Below, piece by piece: positions 11,690 to 22,870 of a DNA stretch of 64,000 bases (position 1 is its first letter; each line of letters starts with the position of its first letter). Under the pieces are notes generated by a model. That model worked only from the letters and a program-made list of their open reading frames with translations. It did no database searches and had not been told where the DNA came from. The stretch covers positions 49,130,207 to 49,194,206 of the forward strand of contig NC_080078.1 in the NCBI RefSeq assembly GCF_949987535.1. Direction: 5' to 3'. The stretch is from Balaenoptera acutorostrata (Eukaryota > Chordata > Mammalia > Artiodactyla > Balaenopteridae). The position numbers and the translations under genes were made by a program.

Positions 11690-12290
11690 AATAAATATTT
11701 TAGACATTGCTGTTTTTAAGTAGGTATAATCATTTTGGAAAAATATTCATGAGAAGTGGAACACGTGCATGCCCCACAACCCAGAAATCCTAGTCCTGAC
11801 TACGTACATGTGCCCTGGGTGACACACACAGGAACATGTACAGCATGGCTTTTTCTTAACAACAAAAAATGGAAACCATTCTAATGTCCATCAGCAGGAG
11901 AATACTGTGTGGCAGTGAAAATGAATGGATTACAAAGACACACATCCATATGAATAAACCTTAAAATCATAACACTAAGTTAAAAATACAGTTCGCAAAG
12001 GACTGCAGTCCTTAATATAACTTTGCAAAACCAGACACTATTTCATTATACATGCACATATGGTAAAACTATAAAAGAGAACAGGAAGTTATTGGAAAAT
12101 AATTCAGGGTAGTGGTTTCCTTTGGGAGAGAAGACCTAGGGAGTCTCAACAGGATTAGTAGTGTTGGATTTTTCTAGTTGTTCGGTGGATTAATGGACAT
12201 TTGTTCTATTAATATGCTTCATAAATCATATGTTCCATATACTCTTTGTGTTTTATGAAAAACTTCATAATTAAACTCTTAATATGATAA
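11690..12290 (+). repeat. Old L1M ORF2 C-terminus and 3' UTR
   Basis: 'aatgtccatcagcaggagaa' and 'tggcagtgaaaatgaatgga' are the end of L1 ORF2. 'ggtagtggtttcctttggga' is the typical L1M 3' UTR. It is diverged and broken. The flank 11335-11690 may be more of the same element but is not clear. Confidence 0.65.
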
Positions 12291-12319
12291 AGTAGGAAAA
12301 GCAGAGTTCAAAAGAAGCA

Positions 12320-13160
12320 GAGGAAGAGGTGTCATATCTGGTAGATCGAGGAGAGTGTCATGAATGAGGTACCTTCAGGAGGGAAAATCTAGGACTGGTT
12401 TTGTGAGCAGCAAGTGATCTGATTTAACAAGTGGACAGAGTATATTAGGGAGAGTGGTGTAATTATAAATGAAAAAGAAAACCCCCAAATTGGACTTACT
12501 GTAGTGGAGAGAGCCACATAAGGCTTTGGCAGTGGAGTGTTACAGTAGGACGTGGGATGGATTGGAGGAAGGAGGCCCTTTAGGTGAAGCTGCTAATTTG
12601 AAGGGCATGGCAATTAGAGAAGCAGAGCTAGAGTGGATCAAAGGAGAGTCAGGTGCCAGAGACTACTCTCAAAGAGAGAATCCTTGAAATTCTTGATGTT
12701 GATTGAATGGGATGGATGCGGTGAAAGAGGCATCAAAGTAACTGGAATCTGTTTTTTTTTTAAACTTTTAATTTTATATTGGAGTATAGTTGATTAACAG
12801 TGTTGTGTTAGTTTCAGGTGTACAGCAAAGTGATTCAGTTATACATATACATGTATCTATTCTTTTTCAAATTCTTTTCCCATTTAGGTTGTTACATAAT
12901 ATTGGGCAGAGGTCCCTGTGTTATACAGTAGGTCCTTGTTTTGAGTCTTCTGGACTTGGAATTACAAGGCCAATAAGAAATTATAAGAATGTCATGCATG
13001 GAACATTGGACATGTAGAGAGCATGGGGTTGATTTTGACTCCTATGTTGGCATAGAGGTGTTTGTAGGCAAGACAGTCAGTTGGATATATGGGCCTGGAG
13101 CTTGAGAGGGAAGTTGAGACTCTGGGCTTGTCTTCGGTATTTATGGTGTCTTTCACAGAA
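12320..13160 (-). repeat. L2 fragment, antisense, split by an L1 3' end
   Basis: Purine-rich sequence includes 'cagttggatatatgggcctg' and 'acattggacatgtagagagc'. These fit the reverse complement of the L2 reverse-transcriptase region (compare 21425-22870). An L1 3' end at 12750-12950 interrupts it. Confidence 0.45.
12750..12950 (-). mobile_element. 5'-truncated L1 3' end, antisense
   Basis: A poly-T is followed by 'attggagtatagttgattaa' and 'gtgtacagcaaagtgattca', the artiodactyl/cetacean L1 3' UTR. A target-site duplication is only weakly suggested ('ggaat' on both sides). Confidence 0.8.
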
Positions 13161-13189
13161 TGAATGATCCCGCTGAGGAAGCCAGATCT

Positions 13190-13450
13190 GCTTTCATGTC
13201 ATCTCCTCAAGGAGGTCTCTCCTAACCACCCTGCCTAAAATTTTAACTTCTCTTACTCTGGTTTATGTTTCTTCTTGGCACTTGTTTTATTCTGTACTTT
13301 TTTAATTATCATCTATCTCTCTTCAGCACGGCATAAACTCTATGAGAGCAGAGATTTTGACTGTTATTTTCCCCCATTTCTGTCTCCCCAGCAGCTAGAA
13401 GAGTGTCTAGCAAAGAGAACATTTGTGGAATGAATGAATGAATGAATGAG
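13190..13450 (+). repeat. L2 3' end
   Basis: 'aaggaggtctctcctaacca' and 'ctctatgagagcagagattt', ending in (GAAT)n ('gaatgaatgaatgaatga'), are the L2 3' UTR and its tail. Confidence 0.8.
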
Positions 13451-16400
13451 AAGGTAAAAACCTTAGAGGGTGTCTGCCTTCAGGGTGGGTGGAAAGAGTA
13501 TCCTGTGAGGAGATAGGAAAGAGGGAGAAAAGATGCGACCGAGGAGGACACTCATCTGGAAGCCAAAGACAGAAGGAATTTTTTGAGATAACCAAGGAGT
13601 TTCCATGTGTTTAGAGATATAAAGGAATATCAAGAAAAAGCTTTTAGGTCTAGGCATTTGGAGGGTATGAATCAACTTTCAAGCATGTGCAGTGGCAGGG
13701 TAAGAAAAGAACTTCTCTCAGCAGCTGGAAAGAAGGAGGACCAGAAATGATGGTCTTTCAGCCTTGGTGACAAGCTAGATGGGTTAGACTTCCATAGATG
13801 ACTGGCATCAACAACTTGGCATGTAAACTGTGCACCAATAGCACACAAACTTACTGAAGAACAATACTTTGCCTTTCATCTTTTTTCTTCTTTAACAGGA
13901 GTATATCTCATGGAGGGTCACCAAGTTGCAAAATCAATCATATTTTTTTTCCCATGTGACATAAGATACATATATAGAATCCCAGAGTATCTTTAAGTGT
14001 GTAGAGATTTTACAAATCAGAATAAACTTGAGTGAGTGGAGTAGGGACAGAAGGAAAGATAGCAAGTGACTACAAGGTTGACAGTCATTTTAGAAATGTG
14101 TGTGGTTTTCTAAGGGCCTTCAGGAATGTTCTTTAGGAAGCTAATGGCTGAATTGAATGCTTTTTGCTTGTCTCTTTTTGGGGAGTTGTGCTGAGCTCTG
14201 AAATACCTCTTAGAGTGACATCCTTTTTTTTTTTTAATAGAGGCTTAAGAAATAATCATATATCTCATTTAAAACAATGTGCAGAAAGCTTGTTCTGTAA
14301 GCTAGGAGGCTGGAGAATAGGAAGAGTGATTGGTTAGATTATACTCAGTGGAATTGTTGAAAGTGGTAAGAATCTGAGATATTATTTTCTTTCTTTGGCT
14401 AGAATGAATGGTTAAAACTCCCATTTATTGACCCAGGTAATCATCATTTGAAAATAAATAGTTCATCTGCTTGTTAAATTGAATAACTCCCAAATTTGTG
14501 TTTTCAGTGTGTGTTGAGTGTCCTAAAGAGAATCATCACAATTTCCAAGAAACCCAGAGGTTACATTCTGTGATGTGGCTTATGCCTTGTTCCTAAAGGA
14601 GAGTCTTGAGATAAAGCTGGGTCATCCTGTCCTAGGGAGCTTAATCATTTTCTCTTCTTCCTCTCCTCTTACAAATAAGAAAAAAAGAAAAACTTGTGAT
14701 TGTATTAAATTACTAACAGAATGGATCAGCAGCAGATTAACAAAATGGACTTATCAGAATAAGTGGAAGTGGGTAGCCGGCAATAGAAGTGTGACTTTGT
14801 AGGGCTTTGTGCATTCACAGCCTTCGTTGGTTTTCTCCCTCTGGCCTAGGTTTCCTGTTTACACAAGACCTCTAGCCTTCTTTTAGAGCCTGGAAATCCC
14901 ATATATTTTGGATACTTGCAACTTTTGAAATAGCAGGGGATGACTGTGTCAACAACAGCAAATGTGTTCTTACTCAAGCCTTTTGGGAAACAAAGAAAAG
15001 ACCATTTCAATTAGCTACCAACTTTTGATAACTGGAAATAATTTGGTAATATTATTCGGTTGGAAAGCAAATCATAAGCACAGTACTAAAAACGGAAAAA
15101 CAAAACAAAACAAAACAACTCTGTAAGCAGTGTCACGTTACTTTTAAAAACCCCATAGTTTTGTTGCTGGTCTATTTGATTTCAAAGGTGTCCCGATTTA
15201 GGGGCTGTGGACTTGATTATAAAGGTTGGTGCCATCACAGAATTAGGAGCTGCTGAGCTACTCACAATACGTACTTTATTTTGAATTTTATGTTAAAAGA
15301 TGTTTATGAAGTATTAGGATTTAATTAAAACCACTCAAAGACTTTGTTTCATCCCATGCTGGAAAAAAAAAGAAGAAAAAGAAAGATCTTTGTTTCCATA
15401 TCAGAATTCTTTGTTTTTCCTCCAAAGGGTACTGATTAGGTGATCAAAAAGGGTTTTTGTCTGTTCCTTGCGCTGTGAGCACATGGAGAAAAATCACTAA
15501 TATTAGTCACAGTAAACTCAGAGCACATAATTATAATGTTGCAAGAAGGAAAGGAAAATTAAATCATATGAAGCTGAAGGCTGAGTTGTACATATACTGA
15601 CTGATTAGTTTGAATAGGGCTTAAGTTACATTTGGTGGATGTAGGTAAAATAAAGAAATCCATAATTGTTATAATAGATTTTAGAATTGTTTTTATGGTT
15701 GTGAAGTTGCTTCCCCTCACTGTAACCTAATTTTTTAAAAGCCATCAGATATTTGAGAGTAACCATGATTTTTGAGCCAGTGAGAACAACATATTCGTGA
15801 GGGAAGACTAGAGTGCATGTAAACAACATTATTCTGAACCTTCTGTGAATGTGGTAAAACCCAGTCCATTCATTAGCATTAATCATGGGCAGCTCATGCT
15901 GAGGGCTTCTCACATGGACCATCTGAGGCTCAACAACACTGATGATTTTCTGTTATTTACCTCATTTCTGGGTTGATTTTCAGTTTCAGATTGGGTAAGC
16001 TCAGAGTATCTTCTCTGTTTATTTGTTTTAAGTAGCAGATTTTTATTTATTTAAAACGCTTTTAAATCAAGTAGCAGGCGTCATTATTTGAATTTGTGAT
16101 TAGGAATTCTGTAATTGTATTTTGGGGGTAAATTTGGAATGGGTTTGCTGTTAGTCTGTGTGTGCGTTTTAGACGGTTTTTTTATTAAGTTCAGAAACAA
16201 TCCTGCCTGTCTTCCTTCCCTTCTTTTCTTTTTTTTTTTTCCTGTAAAATATAATGCTCTGAAGAGCTCCTTGTTGTATTCCGTAACTATTTAGATACAA
16301 AGATGCAAAACAAATGGCCATTTTATAAATATAGAAACCTATATTTAAAGAATCCAAACCAAATAGCAAATGACTGATAACCAATAAAAATAATGTAGTT

Positions 16401-16644
16401 TGAAATTAACTCCCTTTGGTTGAATGATTTTGAAGCAATAGCGTTTTAAACAAAAATGTTTGGGAGTGATTAGCCTTTGATTTTTAAAAAAAATCCTTTT
16501 TAAGACGATTGGAGAAATTTTAATAGACTAAGTGATAGTACTTATTATTCATAAATGTTGTTTATAAATATTAAAACTTTATAAACATTAGTCTTATTAA
16601 TCAGAATTATTAATAGTTTTAGATATAATTATTTTTATTATTAT

Positions 16645-16910
16645 TATTTTATTTTTTATTGAAGTATAGTTGATTACCATGTTGTGTTAGTTTCTGGTGT
16701 GCAGCAAAGTGATTCATATATATATACACATATATATATTCTTTTTCATATTTTTTCCATTATGGTTCATTACGGGATATTGAATATAGTTCCCTGTGCT
16801 ACACAGTAGGACCTTGTTGCTTATCTTTTTTATATATAGTAGTTTGTATCTGCTAATCCCAAACTCCTAATTTATCCCTCCCTCACCCCCTTTCCCCCTT
16901 TGGTATTGGT
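16645..16910 (-). repeat. L1 3' UTR, antisense
   Basis: 'ttattgaagtatagttgatt' through 'cccaaactcctaatttatcc' is the L1 3' UTR in reverse. It is followed directly by ORF2 sequence that should lie several kilobases away, so the copy has an internal deletion. Confidence 0.8.
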
Positions 16911-17365
16911 ACGATTTATATAGGAGAATGTTTTGCCTATGTTCTCTTCTAGGAGTTTTATAGTTTCATGTCTTATATTTAAGGCTTTAAGTCATTTTGA
17001 GTTTATTTTTGTGTATGGTGTGAGGGTGTGTTCTAACTTCATTGATTTATGTGTATCTGTCCAGCTTTCCCAGCACCCCTTGCTGAAGAGACTGTCTTTT
17101 CTCCATTGTATATTCTTGCCTCCTTTGTCATAGATTAATTGACTGTAGGTGTGTGGGTTTATTTCTGGGCTCTCTCCAATACCACGCTGTTTTGATTACT
17201 ATAGCTTTGTAATACTGTCTGAAATCGGGGAGGGTTATGCCTCCAGCTCTGTTCTTTTTCCTCAGGATTGCTTTGGCAATCCTGGGTCTTTTTTGGTTCC
17301 GTATAAATGGATTGCTTTGGCAATCCTGGGTCTTTTATGGTTCCATATAAATTTTAGGATTATTC
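16911..17365 (-). pseudogene. L1 ORF2 fragment with 44-bp internal duplication
   Basis: The + strand reads as antisense L1 ORF2 ('ttttgtgtatggtgtgaggg', 'tccagctttcccagcacccc', 'ctgttttgattactatagct'). Within it a 44-bp unit is present twice, at 17265-17308 and 17309-17352, differing at two positions. The frame is broken. Confidence 0.85.
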
Positions 17366-18054
17366 TAGTTCTGTGAAAAAACACATGATAATATTATTGT
17401 GGTTAGGTAAGAAAGTGTCCTTGTTCTTAGACAGTATCTTCTGAAGTATTTAAGATGAAGGGTTGTAATGTTTGTCATATACAAATGGCTCAGAAAAAAG
17501 TATTTATGACTGTAATGCTTTTGCACTGAAGGCTGATGGTGACTCTGCGGGGTAATTGACTTTCTTTGTAGGAAAGCTTTTGAAAAAAGTAGCAAATCTT
17601 TGAGACTTAAGTTATAACAGAACTGTTTACTATTTAACAAAGCTGAGGGAACAGAACTGGTTTGTAGACGCTGAGAAATTAATTAAAATTATAACATAGT
17701 TCATTAAACAAATGAAAACTTATATTTAAGGAGAAATATACAGAAAATAAATGTGTTTAACTTTTAGATGTGCATTTATTTGACAGGAGGATTAAATTTT
17801 AATAGGGAAGCACATAAATATAAATATATGACTAGTAGGTTAATGTTTTATTTTTGGATCTATGAAAAGCCCTTAGTATTTCCACTTCTCAGCTTACGCA
17901 TCCAATCTAAAATCCATTATATTGTCACATTTAAAAATATTCTTAAGGCAGGCAATAAAGAATATAAACTGTCAGGGGTAACATTTCATTAATCACCTCT
18001 ACATGCTAACTTTTGCACCCTATCAGAGTACACACACAGAGTGACACACACTGT

Positions 18055-18510
18055 GGGCTGGCTTGTCCTGTAGTCATTCTCAACTTCCTTTGCCCTTCCA
18101 TGCCTCTACTACATAGACTGTAAAAACTATTTACATTTAAGACTCCCTTGCAGCTAGGAACAGCCATACAATATGGGTCAAACCAACAAGACACAAGCGT
18201 CTGTTTGAGGGTTTCTGGGAGAGCCTTTTGTCTTCTTGATGAAAAGGGCTGACATCACCTCTTTTCCCTTCTTCCTGTCCTGAATGTGAATGTGATGCCT
18301 GGAGTAAGAGCAACCATCTTGTAGCCCTGAGGAGACAGATAGGAGAATCACAGAAATCATGGCCTTGACACTGTAAACCTGCTGCTGCAAATGCAAAAGC
18401 CACTTTCCTCCAGACTACTTGTTCAGTGGGGAAAGTAAACCCCAAGTTGTTTAAGTTACAGCAGGTCTGGGTTTCTGTTAGTTGTTGCTGAATACACTCT
18501 GTATCTGTGA
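18055..18510 (+). repeat. MaLR (MLT1-like) LTR relic
   Basis: 'actcccttgcagctaggaac', 'gcaaccatcttgtagccctg' and 'caagttgtttaagttacagc' follow the order of an old MaLR/ERVL-type LTR. The polyadenylation signal is degenerate and no internal retroviral genes accompany it. Confidence 0.5.
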
Positions 18511-18929
18511 AATGGAGAGTGTGTTGAAAATCTGGCCACTCATTTATTTTGTGTGTGTGTGTTTGTGTACAGCTACATACATATATACATCCTTACATAC
18601 TTAAATGAGGGGGATGCTCTTGTTTGAATACCTATTTGGTCACCTTATCCATTGTCTGTTTTTGCTAATAGAATGATGAATTTGCTCAAATATTGGATGG
18701 CCGTGTGCTTCATGGTGCCCACCATGAGGCTGGTAGGGGATGGTGGGGTAATTGTTATATTCTAGCCACCACCTTATGTGAACACAGCTATTGTGTTAGA
18801 CTATTAAGCTTAGAGTTGATTATTCTGGCAGCCAAGTGCATCAACCTCTGTGGTTAGTTAATAGAGCTCTGTATGACCTGGTGGTATGTTTGTCCTTCCA
18901 TAAGGTTTATGCTGTATTATCCCATCAGT

Positions 18930-19430
18930 CTTTTATTTATTTGGTGCAAAGGTAATATGTTCACAGGATGCAAATTCAAAAGATACAAAAGGATAAACAG
19001 GGAGAAGTCTCTCCCACACTCTGTCCTTCAGCCAACCTAGCTCCTCTTTGTAGAGGCAACCAAGGTACTTATGTATCCAACCAGGGAAATCCCATGGATT
19101 TAGGTGTAGACTGGTGTGAGTGTTCTTTTCTTGCCTTTTACACAAATGGTAGCAATCTCTATACCAATCCTTCACTTTCCTTTTTTCACTGATTATATCC
19201 AGGCACTCCTCTCTGAATCAGTGCATAAGAGTTTCTTTATTCTTCTTAACAGCTGCATAGTATCCATTGTATATGGATGTGTCATAATTTTATTATCCAG
19301 TCACCTTTTAGTGGACGTTTAGGTTGTTTCAGTCTTTTGCTATTGCAAACAGATGCCACAGCAAATGACCATGTATATGTCAATTTATTCAAGTCATTTA
19401 AAATTTGAAATGATATGTATATCGTTACTT
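18930..19430 (-). repeat. Old L1M 3' region, antisense
   Basis: 'ctgcatagtatccattgtat' and 'ttaggttgtttcagtctttt' are typical of the antisense L1M 3' UTR unit also seen at 46230, 52290 and 56540. Confidence 0.6.
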
Positions 19431-19961
19431 TAGAAAATTATTTCGATTCTTAAACATCAGCAGAGTGAGGAGGTATGACTAGAACAGGGTTGGGGGAAGA
19501 ATGAGGCAAATTGTTTTTGAAGGAACATGAAGGGCCTGTTAGTCGTCTCAGGAAGGTGGGGGCACAGGAGAGCCTGTCTTTGCTGTCTGGGAAGATTGCA
19601 ATCTGAGGCCTTTTCTGGTGCTTATCACAGTAACAGATGTTTTAAAGATTTGTATAGGTTTGGATGATTTTTCTATTTCTTACTTTCTTTTCGTTTTATA
19701 TCAGTTGCATTTATTCACTGATTATAATAATCCTACATACTTATATAGCACTTTATACTTTTCAAAGACGTTTCAAATACCCTGCTTCAATCCATCTTTT
19801 AAAACTTAAAGCTAATGTTGGATAAGTTAGCTTCTTTTTGTACATGATTGGAAAACTCAGAACCAAAGGTCATGTGTCAACCTGCTGACCTGCATCTAGT
19901 CAGAGAGCTAAGCCTGCAACCCACATCTCTTAATTTCCTGGGGTAGGCACACACACAAATG

Positions 19962-19992
<31 letters not shown>
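19962..19992. repeat. (GT)n microsatellite
   Basis: About 15 GT units, followed by alternating purine-pyrimidine 'gctagcgcacgtgcgtgtac'. Confidence 0.97.
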
Positions 19993-19994
<2 letters not shown>

Positions 19995-20566
19995 AGCGCA
20001 CGTGCGTGTACACACTCAACACTCCCCTCCCCGTGTCTTCTGATGTCAGAGCCCTTGTTTACTGGGAGGAACCATTCAGACCCCATTTGGGTGGGGCTGA
20101 CCCATCTCTCCTGCCATAGGGGCGAGCCTGTAACCCAGTTTAAGCAGATCAGAATAGTCGTCCTTCTGGCTGTAGTGGTTGGTTCAAGGATGAGCCCAGT
20201 AGCCAAGTCAGGCCGATGAGAATCCTGCCTTGGGCTTTTCTGCCGCAGCTCTGTGGAGGAACCGTCTCTTTCTGCTCAGGTTGCAAGTGATGGGATGAGC
20301 AGTGTGGCTCCAACCGTGTCTGAAGCTCGATGCGATCTCCAGAATTCCAAGTTACTGGAGGCTGGGAAATGATCTTTTTGGGATAGGAGCAAGGCTTGTC
20401 GAATTCACACGTCGTCTACTTTGGATGAAATCGCACTTTGTGTCTTTTATGCTGGGAGGAATTTACTCTGAGGGGAGCGGCATGAGAGGAAGGCTACCGA
20501 AGTGGGGGTCAGGGTCAGTTCAAGTCTCTGTTCTCTTTTAGGGTCTTGGATAATTCATTTTCTCTC

Positions 20567-20664
20567 TTTAAAAGCTACTTATAGTGGCTTAACCGAAGAT
20601 TTATCTTCTCTCTTTAAAAGCCTTCCTTTAAAAGCCACTTATCGTGGCTTATCCGGAGATTAAT
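20567..20664 (+). repeat. Imperfect 60-bp-period direct repeat
   Basis: 'tttaaaagctacttatagtg' at 20567 and 'tttaaaagccacttatcgtg' at 20627 begin two related 38-bp units ending 'cttaaccgaagat' and 'cttatccggagat'. A partial third 'tctctttaaaagcctt' lies between them. Confidence 0.85.
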
Positions 20665-21054
20665 TTTTCCTCTCATCGTAAGACATCCAGAGGGCCTGCC
20701 CCACTGTGTCTTCCACGTTCCTGCCCCCTGTCCTCTCCTCCTGCTCTGCTGCCCTTAGGGTGTGGCTCTCACCATTCCCTGGGATCACATTTGCATTTTA
20801 AATAGGAAGAGGGGAAAAGGGTTAAGAGCAAAAGGAGTGTGTCACCTGCGAATTAAAGGACTTTTCCTAAAAGGCCCTCCACTCAACTTCTCTTTGTGTC
20901 TTCTTGGCCAGAACTGTGTCCTGTGGTCACTTCTAGCTACAGAGAGACTGAGAAATTTCTGAGCTGGGCCCATCACTGTCCCCTCAATAAAATTGGACTT
21001 GTTTTAATTAGAAAGAAGGAGAGAATGGATACTAGGTATACATCTACTGTCTGC

Positions 21055-21125
21055 CACAGGGGTTGGATTAGATGATCCTTGGTCTAGATGGTCCTTTCTA
21101 GCTCTAGAAGTTATGAAGTCTGTTT
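21055..21125 (+). repeat. MIR-class fragment
   Basis: 'ggattagatgatccttggtc' and 'cctttctagctctagaagtt' repeat the old SINE tail seen at 8540. Confidence 0.45.
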
Positions 21126-21192
21126 AATAAATTCTGGGAGAATTGGTGGTTAAGGCTTTAATGCTCAGTGCAGCAGATCTAAAAATCTACAT

Positions 21193-21375
21193 CACGGTTT
21201 GGCAGACTGTGGTCCACAGGTCAAATCCTGCTAGCCACATGTAGAAAGAAAATTTTATTAAAACACAGCCCCACTGATTGGTTTACATACTATCTATGAC
21301 TGCTTTTACATTACAGCAGCGAAGTTGAGAATATTTACTGTCTGGCTTTTTACAGAAAAAGTTTGCCAATCCCTG
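21193..21375 (-). mobile_element. Non-autonomous hAT-Charlie DNA transposon
   Basis: Terminal inverted repeats 'cacggtttggcag' and 'gccaatccctg' enclose 'attaaaacacagccccactg' and 'tttacagaaaaagtttgcca'. It is the same family as 43986-44197, in the opposite orientation. The flanking octamers 'atctacat' and 'gcctagat' are degenerate forms of the hAT target NTCTAGAN. Confidence 0.75.
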
Positions 21376-21424
21376 GCCTAGATGATCCAGGAGAGCCCTT
21401 CCATCTTGGTAGCTGCAAAAACAT

Positions 21425-22870
21425 GCATTTATTTATTCATTCAGTAAGTATTTGAGCATACACTACATTTTAGGCATTAGACCAGGCCCTGGGGAGTATA
21501 GAAATGAATAAAGCAAAGTCCATATTCTCATGGAATTTACATTTTATCAAGTCAGGCAGATAATAAATACATAGTAAAACTTACAGTCTATGGTATAGTA
21601 ATACGAGCTACAGAGAAAATGAAGTAGGAAAGATGGATAGTAAGTGCAGGAGAGGAACTTGAGGTTTTTAAAGAGACATTTGAACAAAAATCCAAAGGTG
21701 AGGAACAGAGCCATGTGGCAAATGAAGGGAAGAACATTCCAGAATAGCAGGTGCAAAGGAGGTTGCAGTGTGTCTGGAGAGGTTGAGAATATCGGGGTGG
21801 CCTGAGCAGAGTGAGCAAGGGGGAGAAGGGTTGGGGATGAGCTCAAAGAGGTGGCTTGGGGCATCATGTCGGGACTTACAAGCCATTGTAAGATGGGAGC
21901 CATAGAGAGTGTTGAGAAGGAGAACAGTATGACCTGACTTACATTTTAACACGGTCATTCTAGCTACAGTGCTGTCAGTAGACTATGGGGGTCCAGACTG
22001 GAACCTGGGAGACCAGTCAGATGCTATGAGGCTGTATTGAGCAAGAGACTGTAGTGGCTTAGACTAGAGTGATGCTGGTCGAAGTGAAAGAATTGGTTGA
22101 ATTCTGGTAGGTTTTACAGGTAGAGCTAACATGATTTGCTAATCAGTTGATACAGGGTGAGGGATAAAGAGAGTCAAAGATGACTTGGTTTTCGGCCTGG
22201 GCAGCTGAAGGAATGGAGTTTCTTTGTATTGATGTGGGGAAGCCTCCAGGAAGTTGAAGCCTTGGGGCAAAGATCAGGAGTTTCAGGTGATGCTTTCTGA
22301 ATGCGCAAGTGGAAGTGTTGATTAGGCAGTTGCATATTCAAGTCTCCAGTTCCGGGGAAGGCCTGGGCTCACATAAATGTGAGAATCAAGAGTGTGCAGA
22401 TGATATTTTAAGGTGATGGACTACATGAGGTCGTCAGAGGAATGGAGGTAAATAAAAGATGTTGAATGGCTCTGGCGTATTTCAGAATTAAGGTCAAGGA
22501 GATGAAGAGGAACCAGCAGTGAGACTGAGGAGGAGCAGCCGATACTCTTCCTGGAGAAAGTCTAGGAGTTTGTGAAGTCCTAGAAGTCAAGGAAAGTAAG
22601 TGTTTCCAGCAGCAAAGAGTGATCAGCAGGTTAAATGCTGCTGACAAGTAGTGAGATGAGGCCCTGGGGACAGATCTTTGGCTTTAGCACCCTGTGTAGG
22701 TTGTGTGGGTGACCTCGCAAAGAGGGTTTGGGTGCAGTGATGGGGATAATAATCCCAATTTGAGTGGTAAGGAAAGAGAATGAGAGGAGAGAAATAGGAA
22801 ACAGTACAGACGAATCTTTCAAGGAATTTTTCCTTTCTTAAAAGGAAGACGAGAATGAAGTAACAGCTGG
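21425..22870 (-). pseudogene. L2 LINE, long ORF2 reverse-transcriptase relic with 3' end
   Basis: The + strand begins 'tttatttattcattcagtaa', the reverse complement of the L2 tail. On the - strand, scattered frames carry L2 ORF2 phrases in order from 5' to 3': 'LERFVCTVSYFSPLILF' (about 22.8 kb), 'LSAAFNLLITLCCWKHLLSL' (about 22.6 kb) and 'LPLAHSAQATPIFS' (about 21.8 kb). These fit the CR1/L2 reverse transcriptase before and after its catalytic core. Many stops and frameshifts interrupt it, so it is dead. Purine-rich DNA at 22870-23150 may extend it. Confidence 0.85.
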
